A stretch of DNA of 64,000 nucleotides from Acidobacteriota bacterium (lineage in GTDB: Bacteria > Acidobacteriota > Terriglobia > Terriglobales > SCQP01). A model generated the notes under the pieces. That model had not been told where the DNA came from, did not search any database, and saw only the letters and a list, made by a program, of their open reading frames with translations. This document shows, one piece after another, positions 57,243 to 64,000 of the stretch (within the stretch, counting starts at the first letter, position 1; the number at the start of each line of letters is the position of its first letter). The position numbers and the translations under genes were made by a program. The stretch lies in the NCBI GenBank assembly GCA_004299485.1, contig SCQP01000012.1, positions 62,001 through 126,000 of the forward strand, written 5' to 3'.

Positions 57243-57354
57243 GTGGCTCGCCACTTTTTGCCCTGGTCGCTCCCGATGGTCGCTTGGAGTGCGGGCTTCG
57301 ATTCCCGGCAGGGTTCGCCCGCTGGCGCTCAGGGCTCCTCCAAGCTGCCGCCAC
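57243..57354 (+). repeat. Palindromic repeat type A, copy A7
   Basis: 112 bp between the exported gene and a convergent membrane-protein gene. One change from A1 in the core (GGGTTCGCC). Confidence 0.9.
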
Positions 57355-57414
57355 GCGAATGGCGGCGCTTACAATCGCCATACAGGCGATTGTATCTCAG
57401 GATGATGCAGTGGG

Positions 57415-57927
57415 TCAGGGGCCGGGAGACAGGGTCCGGTCCCTTACAGGTGCGCGGCGGCGGCTGAGGAGAAGGGCTCCGCCGGCGGCGGCCATCAGGA
57501 TGATGGCGCCGGCAAGGGCGGCGGGCTTGAGGATCATGATGAGCGTGACGCCGAGGGTGAGTAGCGGAAGCAGGGCGGCGACGGCGCGGAGAAACGGATC
57601 GCGGGCCGCGGTGAGATGGGTGCAGCGGGCGCGGGCGATGGCGGCCAGGGCCGCGAGGGCGATGAGACCGAGCAGCGACAGATCGATCCACGGTGTCGTC
57701 CAGGCGAAGGCGGTTTGGGTGAGCCAGGCGCCGGTCGCGATGAGCGCCAGGCTGGTCCATAGCAAGCCAGTGCTGGCACGGGCGGTAAGCCGCAGAGCTG
57801 CGAGCGCGTCGGCAGTGGTGCGGACTTCCCACACGCGTTCCAGGCTCCAATGAACGTAGGCGGTGAAGAAGAACGCGGCAGCGACGGCGAGCAGGTGGAA
57901 ATAGAGTAGGATGCCAAACCACGGCAT
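57415..57927 (-). CDS. Small integral membrane protein (CopD/DUF2269-like topology)
   Basis: 170 residues, about five transmembrane helices: ILLYFHLLAVAAAFFFTAYVH, TGLLWTSLALIATGAWL, WIDLSLLGLIALAALAAI, LRAVAALLPLLTLGVTLIM and LAGAIILMAAAGGALLL. An N-terminal His in the first helix and the layout resemble DUF2269/CopD-like proteins, but this is weak. Divergent from the histidine kinase gene, 65 bp away. Confidence 0.65.
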   Translation of the reverse strand: MPWFGILLYFHLLAVAAAFFFTAYVHWSLERVWEVRTTADALAALRLTARASTGLLWTSLALIATGAWLTQTAFAWTTPWIDLSLLGLIALAALAAIARARCTHLTAARDPFLRAVAALLPLLTLGVTLIMILKPAALAGAIILMAAAGGALLLSRRRAPVRDRTLSPGP

Positions 57928-57992
57928 AGGAAAGATGTAACAGGCTGCGGGGGGCGCGTCAATCCGGCTTGTTACAATATGGGCAAGAAGTT

Positions 57993-59087
57993 ATGCTCCC
58001 CCCGATTACTGTGCCCCCCGCGGTTGAGCGGCAATTGCTCAATCTAAGCAGCGATGCGATTATAGTGTGCGCGTTCGACGACAACCGCATCGAGTTCTGG
58101 AGTGATGGCGCCGAAGCTATGTACGGGTACAGTGCCGAAGAGGCGCTGGGCCACACCACGTTTGAACTCATCCGCACGGAATTCCCTACGTCGCCCGCCG
58201 AGATCAAAGCGGAACTGCGCGCGCAGCACGTCTGGGCGGGGGAGCTGGTGCATCGGACGAAGGATGGGTGCGAGGTCCGCGTGGCGAGCCGCTGGTACTG
58301 GCACGATGGCGGCAGCAAGCAATTCTTCTTTGAAATCAACCGCGATGTTTCGGCGCGACGCCGCACGGAGGTTGCACTGGATCAGTGCAATCGGGATGTC
58401 GGGCAGATGTTGCGCACGCGCGAGCGTTTTATCGCGGCCATCAGCCACGAGTTGCGTACGCCGCTGAATGCGATTCTGGGCTTTTCGGACCTGCTGCTGG
58501 AGAACGGTCAGGGGGAGTGGAGCGAGAAACAGCACCGTTTTGTAGAGCATATCCACAGCGGCGGACGGCATATTCTCACGCTGGTGGACGAAATGCTCGA
58601 TCTGGCGCGCATTGATGCCGGCAAGCTCACCCCTCGACCCATGCGGCTGCAACTGGCTGCAGCGGTGCAAACGACGGTCTATGACATGGAACTGCCGGCG
58701 CAGCAGAAGCAAATTGCGCTGACGCAGCAGGTCGCCCCGGAACTTTGGGTGCGTGCGGACGCGGCACGGTTGCGACAGATTTTGGGCAATCTCTTGTCGA
58801 ACGCGGTCAAGTTTACGCCCGCTCAGGGGCAGGTGTGGATCGATGCCAGCCCGAAGGATGGGTCCATCGAACTAGTGGTCGGGGATACGGGCATTGGCAT
58901 CGAAGCAGGCGAGCAGGAGAACGCCTTTCAGGAATTCTGGCGTTCCAACCAGGCCGGTCCGCAGTCCGGGGCTGGACTGGGGCTGGCGATCACGCGCCGT
59001 TTGGTGGAGGCGCACGGCGGATCGATCCGGTTGGAAAGCGAGGCGGGGCACGGCAGCCGGTTCTTTGTGATGTTTCCCGCAGCCTGA
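57993..59087 (+). CDS. Soluble PAS-domain histidine kinase
   Basis: 364 residues. PAS domain (about 8-125: LSSDAIIVCAFDDNRIEFWSDGAEAMYGYSAEEALG). HisKA with His in [24 protein letters not shown]. HATPase_c: RQILGNLLSNAVKFTPAQG, VVGDTGIGIEAGEQENAFQEF, GAGLGLAITRRLVEAHGG. No transmembrane segment. ATG 57993 has AAGAAG upstream; the frame opens at a TTG 24 bp earlier. Followed after 5 bp by a response regulator, its likely partner. Confidence 0.9.
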   Translation: MLPPITVPPAVERQLLNLSSDAIIVCAFDDNRIEFWSDGAEAMYGYSAEEALGHTTFELIRTEFPTSPAEIKAELRAQHVWAGELVHRTKDGCEVRVASRWYWHDGGSKQFFFEINRDVSARRRTEVALDQCNRDVGQMLRTRERFIAAISHELRTPLNAILGFSDLLLENGQGEWSEKQHRFVEHIHSGGRHILTLVDEMLDLARIDAGKLTPRPMRLQLAAAVQTTVYDMELPAQQKQIALTQQVAPELWVRADAARLRQILGNLLSNAVKFTPAQGQVWIDASPKDGSIELVVGDTGIGIEAGEQENAFQEFWRSNQAGPQSGAGLGLAITRRLVEAHGGSIRLESEAGHGSRFFVMFPAA

Positions 59088-59092
59088 ACAGG

Positions 59093-59491
59093 GTGAAAAA
59101 CATACTGATTGCCGAAGATGATCCTGCCAGCCGTGAACTGCTGGTGGAGGTCCTGCGCAAGGCCGGCTACAGCGTGGTGGAAGCCAGTGATGGCGCCGAA
59201 GCCGTGGCTTTGCTGGACCAGCAGCGGCCGGATCTGGTCCTTTTGGATATCCAAATGCCCAAGCTGGACGGTTTTCAAGTGCTGCAACACTTGCGCCAGC
59301 ACCTGGCCGCACCCCAGCCACGCGTGGTCGCCATGACCGCCCATGCCCTGGTGGGCAACCGGGAACACGCGCTGGAGCTGGGCTTTGATGAGTATTTGAC
59401 CAAGCCGATTGAAATTGCCATGCTGCGCCGCCGGATCGAGGAACTGCTGGAAAATGTAGCCGACCAGCCCCCCGAACGTCCCATCCCGTAA
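59093..59491 (+). CDS. Single-domain response regulator (CheY-like)
   Basis: 132 residues, receiver domain only: acidic IAEDD, phospho-acceptor in LVLLDIQMPKLDGF, Thr in VVAMTAHA, Lys in YLTKPIEI. No output domain, so it acts by protein contact or as a phosphorelay step. GTG start at 59093, 5 bp after the kinase stop. An open frame extending upstream into the kinase gene is a shadow. Confidence 0.93.
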   Translation: MKNILIAEDDPASRELLVEVLRKAGYSVVEASDGAEAVALLDQQRPDLVLLDIQMPKLDGFQVLQHLRQHLAAPQPRVVAMTAHALVGNREHALELGFDEYLTKPIEIAMLRRRIEELLENVADQPPERPIP

Positions 59492-59517
59492 GACAATAGG
59501 TCTCGGAGGTGAGGCGA

Positions 59518-61353
59518 GTGCTGCTGCTGGTGCTGGCGTTTTTGGGGGGCGTGCTGACGATCTTCAGCCCGTGCATCTTGCCGGTGCTGCCGTTTGTGTT
59601 CGCGCGCGCCGACCGTTCCTTCCGGCGCAGTACGCTGCCGCTGCTGGTGGGCATGGCGGTGACGTTCGCCATCTTCGCGGCGCTGGCAACGGCCGGCGGG
59701 CAGTGGATCGTCCGCACCAATGAATACGGCCGGGTCGTAGCTCTGGTGATCATGGCGGCGCTGGGCGTAAGCCTGTTTGTGCCGGCCGTGGCGGAGTGGT
59801 TTATGCGGCCGCTGGTGCGCCTGGGGGCGACGCTGCGCGCGCGCGTGCAGCCCTCCGGCGAACAGGCGAGTCCGGCGGGCTCGGTGGTGCTGGGGGCGGC
59901 GATCGGCCTGCTGTGGGCGCCGTGCGCGGGGCCGATTCTGGGCCTGGTGCTGGGCGTGGCGGCGCTGAGCGGCTTTTCGACCTGGACGCTGGGCCTGCTG
60001 CTGGCCTTTGCCGTGGGCGCCGCAGTTTCGCTCGCCATCGTGATGCTCGCGGGCCAGCGCGTGTTTCAGTCGCTGAAGCGCGGGCTGGGCGCCGAAGCCT
60101 GGCTGCGGCGCGCGCTGGGAGCCGTCGTGCTCGCAGCCGTGGTGGCGATTGTCTTCGGCGCCGATACGCAACTGCTGGCGGCCGTGCAGTACGTCAACAC
60201 CAATGGCATTGAGCAGCGCTTGGTCGCGGTGCTGGCGCACCCGCGGCCGGTGAGAGCCGCGGCTGCATTTACCGGCGCGGGCCCCAGCGCGGCTTCGCCG
60301 CGCGTCCCGCTTGTGCTCGGCGCGGCCGGGGACCCCGTTCGCCCCAGCCGCGCCTCCGCGCCGCAGGTGCAGCAAGTCAAGCTCGACAACGAAGGGCCGA
60401 TGCCGTCGCTCAGCGGAGCGACAGGCTGGCTCAACTCGCAACGGCTGACGCGAAAGAGCCTGCGCGGCAAAGTGGTGCTGATCGATTTCTGGACGTACTC
60501 CTGCATCAACTGCCTGCGCTCGCTGCCCTACATCGAAGGCTGGGCGCAGAAGTATAAGAGCCAGGGGTTGGTGGTGATTGGCGTGCATTCGCCCGAATTC
60601 GCCTTCGAACGCGATCTGAGCAACGTGCGCGCTGCGGTCGGGCGGCTGAAGCTGACGTTCCCCATCGCGGTCGACAGCGACCACAAAATCTGGAACGCCT
60701 TCAACAACGAATACTGGCCGGCGGATTACTTCGTCGACGCCAACGGGAACATTCGCTTTCATCACTTTGGTGAAGGCCAATATGGCGAGTCGGAGCGCGT
60801 GATTCAGGAGTTGCTGGCCGAAGCACATCACCAACAACTTGCGAACAGCGGTGGTTTCGTTGGCGACAGCGGCAACGGCGCCGAAGCCGCGGCGGATGTG
60901 CGCCAGATCGGCTCGCCCGAAACCTATATCGGCTATGCGCGCGGCGAACGATTCGACTCGCCCGAACGGCTGCGCATCGACCGTACCGCCACGTATTCGG
61001 CGCCGCTGCGGCCCTCGCTGAACCAATGGGGCCTGAAAGGGACGTGGCACGTGGGGGCCGAGTCCGCGATGCTGGAGCAGGCCAACGGCGAGGTGATTTA
61101 TCGCTTTCACGCGCGCGACCTGCACATGGTGATGGGTTCGGGCACAGGCAAGCCTATCCGCTTCCGCATCTGGATTGACGGCACCCAGCCCGGCCCCGAT
61201 CACGGCGTGGATACGAATGCTGCCGGTTTCGGAACGGTCACCGGCTATCGACTGTATCAACTGGTGCGGCAGAGGGGTGACGTGGAAGGCCGGACGTTTA
61301 CCATCGAGTTCCTGGACCCCGGCGTGAAGGTGTTTACGTTTACTTTTGGTTAG
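59518..61353 (+). CDS. dipZ: DipZ-type fusion: CcdA/DsbD-like membrane domain plus thioredoxin and C-terminal beta domain
   Basis: 611 residues. CcdA-like part (1-215) with redox Cys in IFSPCILPVLPF and LLWAPCAGPILGLV and about six helices. Periplasmic thioredoxin domain (about 300-420) with FWTYSCINCLRSLPYIEGW. C-terminal jelly-roll-like domain (about 460-611). Passes electrons across the membrane to extracytoplasmic thiols. An in-frame type C repeat (60286-60354) forms the linker between membrane and thioredoxin parts. GTG 59518 is chosen because GGAGGTGA (59505-59512) is an ideal SD 8 bp upstream; GTG 59509 overlaps the SD. Confidence 0.9.
   Translation: MLLLVLAFLGGVLTIFSPCILPVLPFVFARADRSFRRSTLPLLVGMAVTFAIFAALATAGGQWIVRTNEYGRVVALVIMAALGVSLFVPAVAEWFMRPLVRLGATLRARVQPSGEQASPAGSVVLGAAIGLLWAPCAGPILGLVLGVAALSGFSTWTLGLLLAFAVGAAVSLAIVMLAGQRVFQSLKRGLGAEAWLRRALGAVVLAAVVAIVFGADTQLLAAVQYVNTNGIEQRLVAVLAHPRPVRAAAAFTGAGPSAASPRVPLVLGAAGDPVRPSRASAPQVQQVKLDNEGPMPSLSGATGWLNSQRLTRKSLRGKVVLIDFWTYSCINCLRSLPYIEGWAQKYKSQGLVVIGVHSPEFAFERDLSNVRAAVGRLKLTFPIAVDSDHKIWNAFNNEYWPADYFVDANGNIRFHHFGEGQYGESERVIQELLAEAHHQQLANSGGFVGDSGNGAEAAADVRQIGSPETYIGYARGERFDSPERLRIDRTATYSAPLRPSLNQWGLKGTWHVGAESAMLEQANGEVIYRFHARDLHMVMGSGTGKPIRFRIWIDGTQPGPDHGVDTNAAGFGTVTGYRLYQLVRQRGDVEGRTFTIEFLDPGVKVFTFTFG
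60286..60354 (+). repeat. Palindromic repeat type C, copy C5, in dipZ
   Basis: Hairpin 1 GCGCGGC-TTC-GCCGCGC, linker GTCCCGCTTGTGCTC, hairpin 2 GGCGCGGC (60319-60326) with GCCGCGCC (60347-60354). Stem sequences differ from C1/C2 but pairing is preserved. Translated as an Ala/Pro-rich linker. Confidence 0.85.
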
Positions 61354-61400
61354 ACTGCTGAGCCACCCGCGCGGTACGCGGCTGCTTCTAACCGCGCATC

Positions 61401-63830
61401 ATGGGTGCTCTCAAAGTGGTGCGGGTTGTGCCGCTGCTGCTTTGCGCGGCGGTCGCGGCTGGGGCACAGAGCTTTGTGGCGACCGCGGGCCCGATGACGC
61501 AGGCGCGCTCTGACCAGGCGGCGGTGGTGCTCAACAGCGGCAAGGTGCTGCTGGCCGGCGGCGTCGGCAGCGAAACCCAGGGGGCGCTGGCTTCGGCGGA
61601 GTTGTTCGATCCCTCGAGTTCGACGTTTAGCCGGACCGGGAGCATGGCTACGGCGCGCGGCGCCGGGGTGCAGGCGCAACTGCTTCGGGATGGCTCGGTG
61701 ATGGTCATGGGCGGCGGGGCGCTTGGGACGCCGATTACATCGGACATTTACCATCCGGCGACGGGTAATTTCAGCGCTGGACCGGATCTGAGCGCACTCG
61801 ACGAACTGTACGGCAGCGCGCGGCTGAACGATGGCCGCATTTTTCTGCTGGGAAGCGCGACCAACTGCACTGCAGCGGTGTGCCCGATGGTGGTCTATCT
61901 CTACGATCCCAGGACGCAGCAACTGGCTCCGGGCGGCAGCTTGCAGGATCCGCCGGTCGAGCGTCCGGCGATCGTTACGCTCGACGATGGGAAGGTTTTG
62001 ATCTATAACGGTTTCCCGGCAGCTCCGGGCCCTACCTCGCCGACCAACGATTACTGGATCTACGATCCCAGCACGGGGACGGCGGCGCAATATGTGGCAT
62101 CGACCATTCCCGTCGCCGGCGCGGCGGCGGTGAAGCTGAAGGACGGCACGGTTCTGATTTGCGGCGGAGGCAGTCACGATTCGGGATTTCACAAAGAATG
62201 CGAGCTCTACGACCCGGCGAACAACACCGTGCGGTATACGACAGGCACGATGGCGGAGGCGCGCAACGCAGCCCGAGCGGTGCTGCTGGACGACGGGCGC
62301 GCGCTCATCGCCGGCGGTCTGAATTTGACGGAAAGCGGGCCGGACGTGGAAATTTACAACCCCCAGATCCAGACCTTCAGTTCGGCGGGTAACTTCAATA
62401 CCGAGCGCTCTGAGTTTTCCGCTTCTCTGCTCGCGAACGGCAGCGTGCTGTTTGCCGGCGGCCTCGACGATAGCCTCACGGCGCTGAAGAGCGCGGAGGT
62501 GTTTCAGTCCGTGCCGGTGCTGCCGGGTTTTTCCTTGTCGGCAGACACCACCATCGCCACCGTTAATACCGGTTCGGCCGCGACCTTTCACATCACCGTG
62601 CAGGGCAGCTCCGGTTTCAGCGGGAGCATTGCGCTGGGCTGCTCGGGTAATAACGCGCTCACGTGCGCCTTCGCGCCCGCAACGCTGAGCCCGGGCGCGA
62701 CCAGCACGCTGACGGTGACTGGCTTCAACCTGAGCGCGGGCGGGCTGGTCAAGTTCAGTGTCACCGGGACGAGCGGCTCGACCACCCACACGCTGGCACT
62801 GGCGATCGCGCTGGAGCCACCGAAGGCGGTGCTGGCGCCAGCCGCGCTCAGCTTTGGCCATGAAACCACAGGCCACAAGAGTGACGCGCAAACGGTCTCG
62901 CTCTCCAACGGCGGCGAGGGCACGCTGCAGATCAGCACGATCGCCACCAGCGGGCCGTTCAGCGAAACCAACGATTGTCCGGCGAGCATTGACAATGGCG
63001 CGCCGGGCTGCACCATCACGGTGCAGTTTGCGCCGGTCTCGGCCGGAGCGCAAAGCGGCACGCTCACGATCAGCGACGATGCGCCTTTCTCGCCGCAGGC
63101 GGTGCAGCTCAGTGGAACCGGGTTTGCTCCGCCAGCGCCCGCGGTGACGTTGTCGGTCGCCCAGTTGCAATTTGCGGCGCAGGCGGTGGGGGTGGCCGGT
63201 TTGCCGCAGCCGGTGATGCTGACCAATAGCGGTTCGGCTGATCTAACGCTGACGTCGATTGCGGCGAGCGGCGACTTTCAGGAAAACGACAACTGCCCGG
63301 CCACGCTGGCGGCATCGAAGAGCTGCACGGTGCAGGTCGTGTTTAAGCCGATGGCCGCCGGCAGCCGCGGCGGCACGCTGGTATTTACCGACAATGCCCC
63401 GAATAGCCCGCAGAGCGTGGCGCTGGCGGGGATGGGCGAAGTGGCTGCCAGCCCGGGCGCCACGCTCACTCCAGCCAGCCTTACCTTCGCGGCGCAGGCG
63501 CTCAGTACCACTAGCGCCGCACAGACAGTGACGCTGGGCAACGCCACTGGCGACAACCTGGTGGTGAACGCCATCGGCACGGGCGGCGACTTTGCAGCAA
63601 CCAACAACTGCCCGGTGGTGCTGGCGCCGCAGCAGAGTTGCGTCATCACCGTGACTTTTACGCCCACGGCGATGGGCCAGCGGACGAGCGCACTCAGCGT
63701 CAATGCCGGCGGAGTCACGTACGCCGTGCCGCTGGCAGGCACGGGCATCGCCGGCGCGGCGGTGGCCATAAAGGCTGCGCCGGGCGGATCGGCTGCCGCG
63801 ACGGTGAATCCGGGCGATACAGCGGCCTAG
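61401..63830 (+). CDS. Secreted Kelch-repeat / Ig-like surface protein, ended by a premature TAG
   Basis: 809 residues before the stop. Signal peptide (MGALKVVRVVPLLLCAAVAAGA). Kelch or galactose-oxidase-like units (about 25-370): AAVVLNSGKVLLAGGVG, DGSVMVMGGGAL, DDGKVLIYNGF, DGTVLICGGGSHDSG, DDGRALIAGGL. Then an Ig-like domain and three choice-of-anchor-D-type units, each with a FSETNDCP / FQENDNCP / FAATNNCP motif. The TAG at 63828 falls where a similar repeat would continue (DTAA-stop-NLQLSSGSG) and the same frame stays open beyond it to the window edge. Probably a large adhesin or surface protein. Confidence 0.8.
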   Translation: MGALKVVRVVPLLLCAAVAAGAQSFVATAGPMTQARSDQAAVVLNSGKVLLAGGVGSETQGALASAELFDPSSSTFSRTGSMATARGAGVQAQLLRDGSVMVMGGGALGTPITSDIYHPATGNFSAGPDLSALDELYGSARLNDGRIFLLGSATNCTAAVCPMVVYLYDPRTQQLAPGGSLQDPPVERPAIVTLDDGKVLIYNGFPAAPGPTSPTNDYWIYDPSTGTAAQYVASTIPVAGAAAVKLKDGTVLICGGGSHDSGFHKECELYDPANNTVRYTTGTMAEARNAARAVLLDDGRALIAGGLNLTESGPDVEIYNPQIQTFSSAGNFNTERSEFSASLLANGSVLFAGGLDDSLTALKSAEVFQSVPVLPGFSLSADTTIATVNTGSAATFHITVQGSSGFSGSIALGCSGNNALTCAFAPATLSPGATSTLTVTGFNLSAGGLVKFSVTGTSGSTTHTLALAIALEPPKAVLAPAALSFGHETTGHKSDAQTVSLSNGGEGTLQISTIATSGPFSETNDCPASIDNGAPGCTITVQFAPVSAGAQSGTLTISDDAPFSPQAVQLSGTGFAPPAPAVTLSVAQLQFAAQAVGVAGLPQPVMLTNSGSADLTLTSIAASGDFQENDNCPATLAASKSCTVQVVFKPMAAGSRGGTLVFTDNAPNSPQSVALAGMGEVAASPGATLTPASLTFAAQALSTTSAAQTVTLGNATGDNLVVNAIGTGGDFAATNNCPVVLAPQQSCVITVTFTPTAMGQRTSALSVNAGGVTYAVPLAGTGIAGAAVAIKAAPGGSAAATVNPGDTAA

Positions 63831-64000
63831 AATTTGCAGCTCAGCTCGGGCTCCGGCTTTATCGGCACGGTAACGTTGACGTGCAGCGGCGCGCCTGCGG
63901 GCGCGGCCTGCGCCACCAGTCCGAATCCGGCCAACATTGGCGTCGCCCCCACGCCGGTGAGCGTGAAAGTCACGACTACGGCGGCAGCAGCGGTCTTGCC
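63831..64000 (+). pseudogene. Continuation of the Kelch/Ig protein after the in-frame TAG, cut by window edge
   Basis: In the same frame as the preceding gene, 56 codons without stop read NLQLSSGSGFIGTVTLTCSG, then an Ala/Pro/Thr-rich Ig-like segment. The sense and composition match the repeats upstream, so the TAG is a single nonsense change in one long gene (or a sequencing error). The true C-terminus is outside the window. Confidence 0.7.

Noticed and set aside
58745-59092. Long N-terminal extension of the response regulator into the kinase gene
   Set aside because: It overlaps the kinase ATP-binding domain in another frame. The receiver domain begins at GTG 59093.
59275-61260. 661-codon minus-strand open frame opposite the response regulator and dipZ
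   Set aside because: Arg/His/Gln-rich antisense shadow typical of GC-rich DNA; the plus strand carries clear catalytic motifs.
1-64000. CRISPR arrays, prophage or intact insertion sequences
   Set aside because: No regularly spaced repeats with unique spacers, no cas, integrase, transposase or phage structural genes were seen. The 7-bp arrays are uninterrupted tandem repeats. T6SS tail-like genes belong to the secretion locus, which is complete with tssK, tssL and tssM.

Overview
The window is about 64 kb of high-GC chromosomal DNA. It is most likely from an acidobacterium (Acidobacteriota). That rests on the mix of surface proteins: a Kelch / Ig-like repeat protein at the right end, a DUF4382 lipoprotein, DUF4097 proteins behind an ECF sigma factor, and a small exported protein with an HQDPRYFRLG core that I associate with this phylum. 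I could not test the assignment by search. There is no rRNA, prophage, CRISPR array or intact insertion sequence; the only tRNA seen is tRNA-Leu(UAA).

Layout. 0-5 kb: the start of a DAHP synthase gene, then rsmG, two parS sites, parA and parB, and a TlpA-like thioredoxin. 5-14.5 kb: a lipoprotein and an AIM24-family protein, then a complete phosphate regulon. This is an operon pstC-pstA-phoR-pstB-phoU-phoB on the minus strand, divergent from a porin-pstS pair, with two near-identical Pho-box-like sites between them. 14.5-31 kb: mixed metabolic and accessory genes. These include a PYROXD2-like oxidoreductase, an exported MBL hydrolase, an amino acid permease, VapBC, DNA polymerase IV, a sigma / anti-sigma / DUF4097 operon, RecQ, tRNA-Leu, ArsR plus an SRPBCC protein, a YncE-like propeller, a DUF4382 lipoprotein, a RES/Xre toxin-antitoxin pair and a lone HigA.

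31-54.8 kb: a type VI secretion locus in two convergent operons. The plus-strand operon is tssK-tssL-tssM-tssA-tssB-tssC-hcp-tssE-tssF and an unknown protein. The minus-strand operon runs VWA protein - PP2C phosphatase - two membrane proteins - Ser/Thr kinase - tssG - vgrG - MORN-like protein - PAAR-like DUF4280 protein - SPOR protein. The VWA/PP2C/kinase set looks like a TerY-type phosphorylation triad that could control the machine. No ClpV (TssH) is present. A TssJ-like lipoprotein lies just beyond an FkbM methyltransferase. 54.8-64 kb: a GH1 beta-glucosidase, an acidobacterial exported protein, a membrane protein, a histidine kinase / response regulator pair, a DipZ-type thiol-disulfide protein, and a Kelch surface protein interrupted by an in-frame TAG.

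The most unusual feature is a dense set of small palindromic repeats, at least 22 copies in families called A to F here. They lie between genes and also in frame inside rsmG, phoR, tssL, tssM, the SPOR gene, the MORN gene, the kinase and dipZ. Stems of families C and D show compensatory base changes between copies. Families A, B and C share the core CCCGCTnGnCGCTC. A second layer consists of seven tandem arrays of unrelated sequence that all have a 7-bp period; six of them are in the type VI locus. One, in the PP2C gene, could switch the reading frame by slippage.
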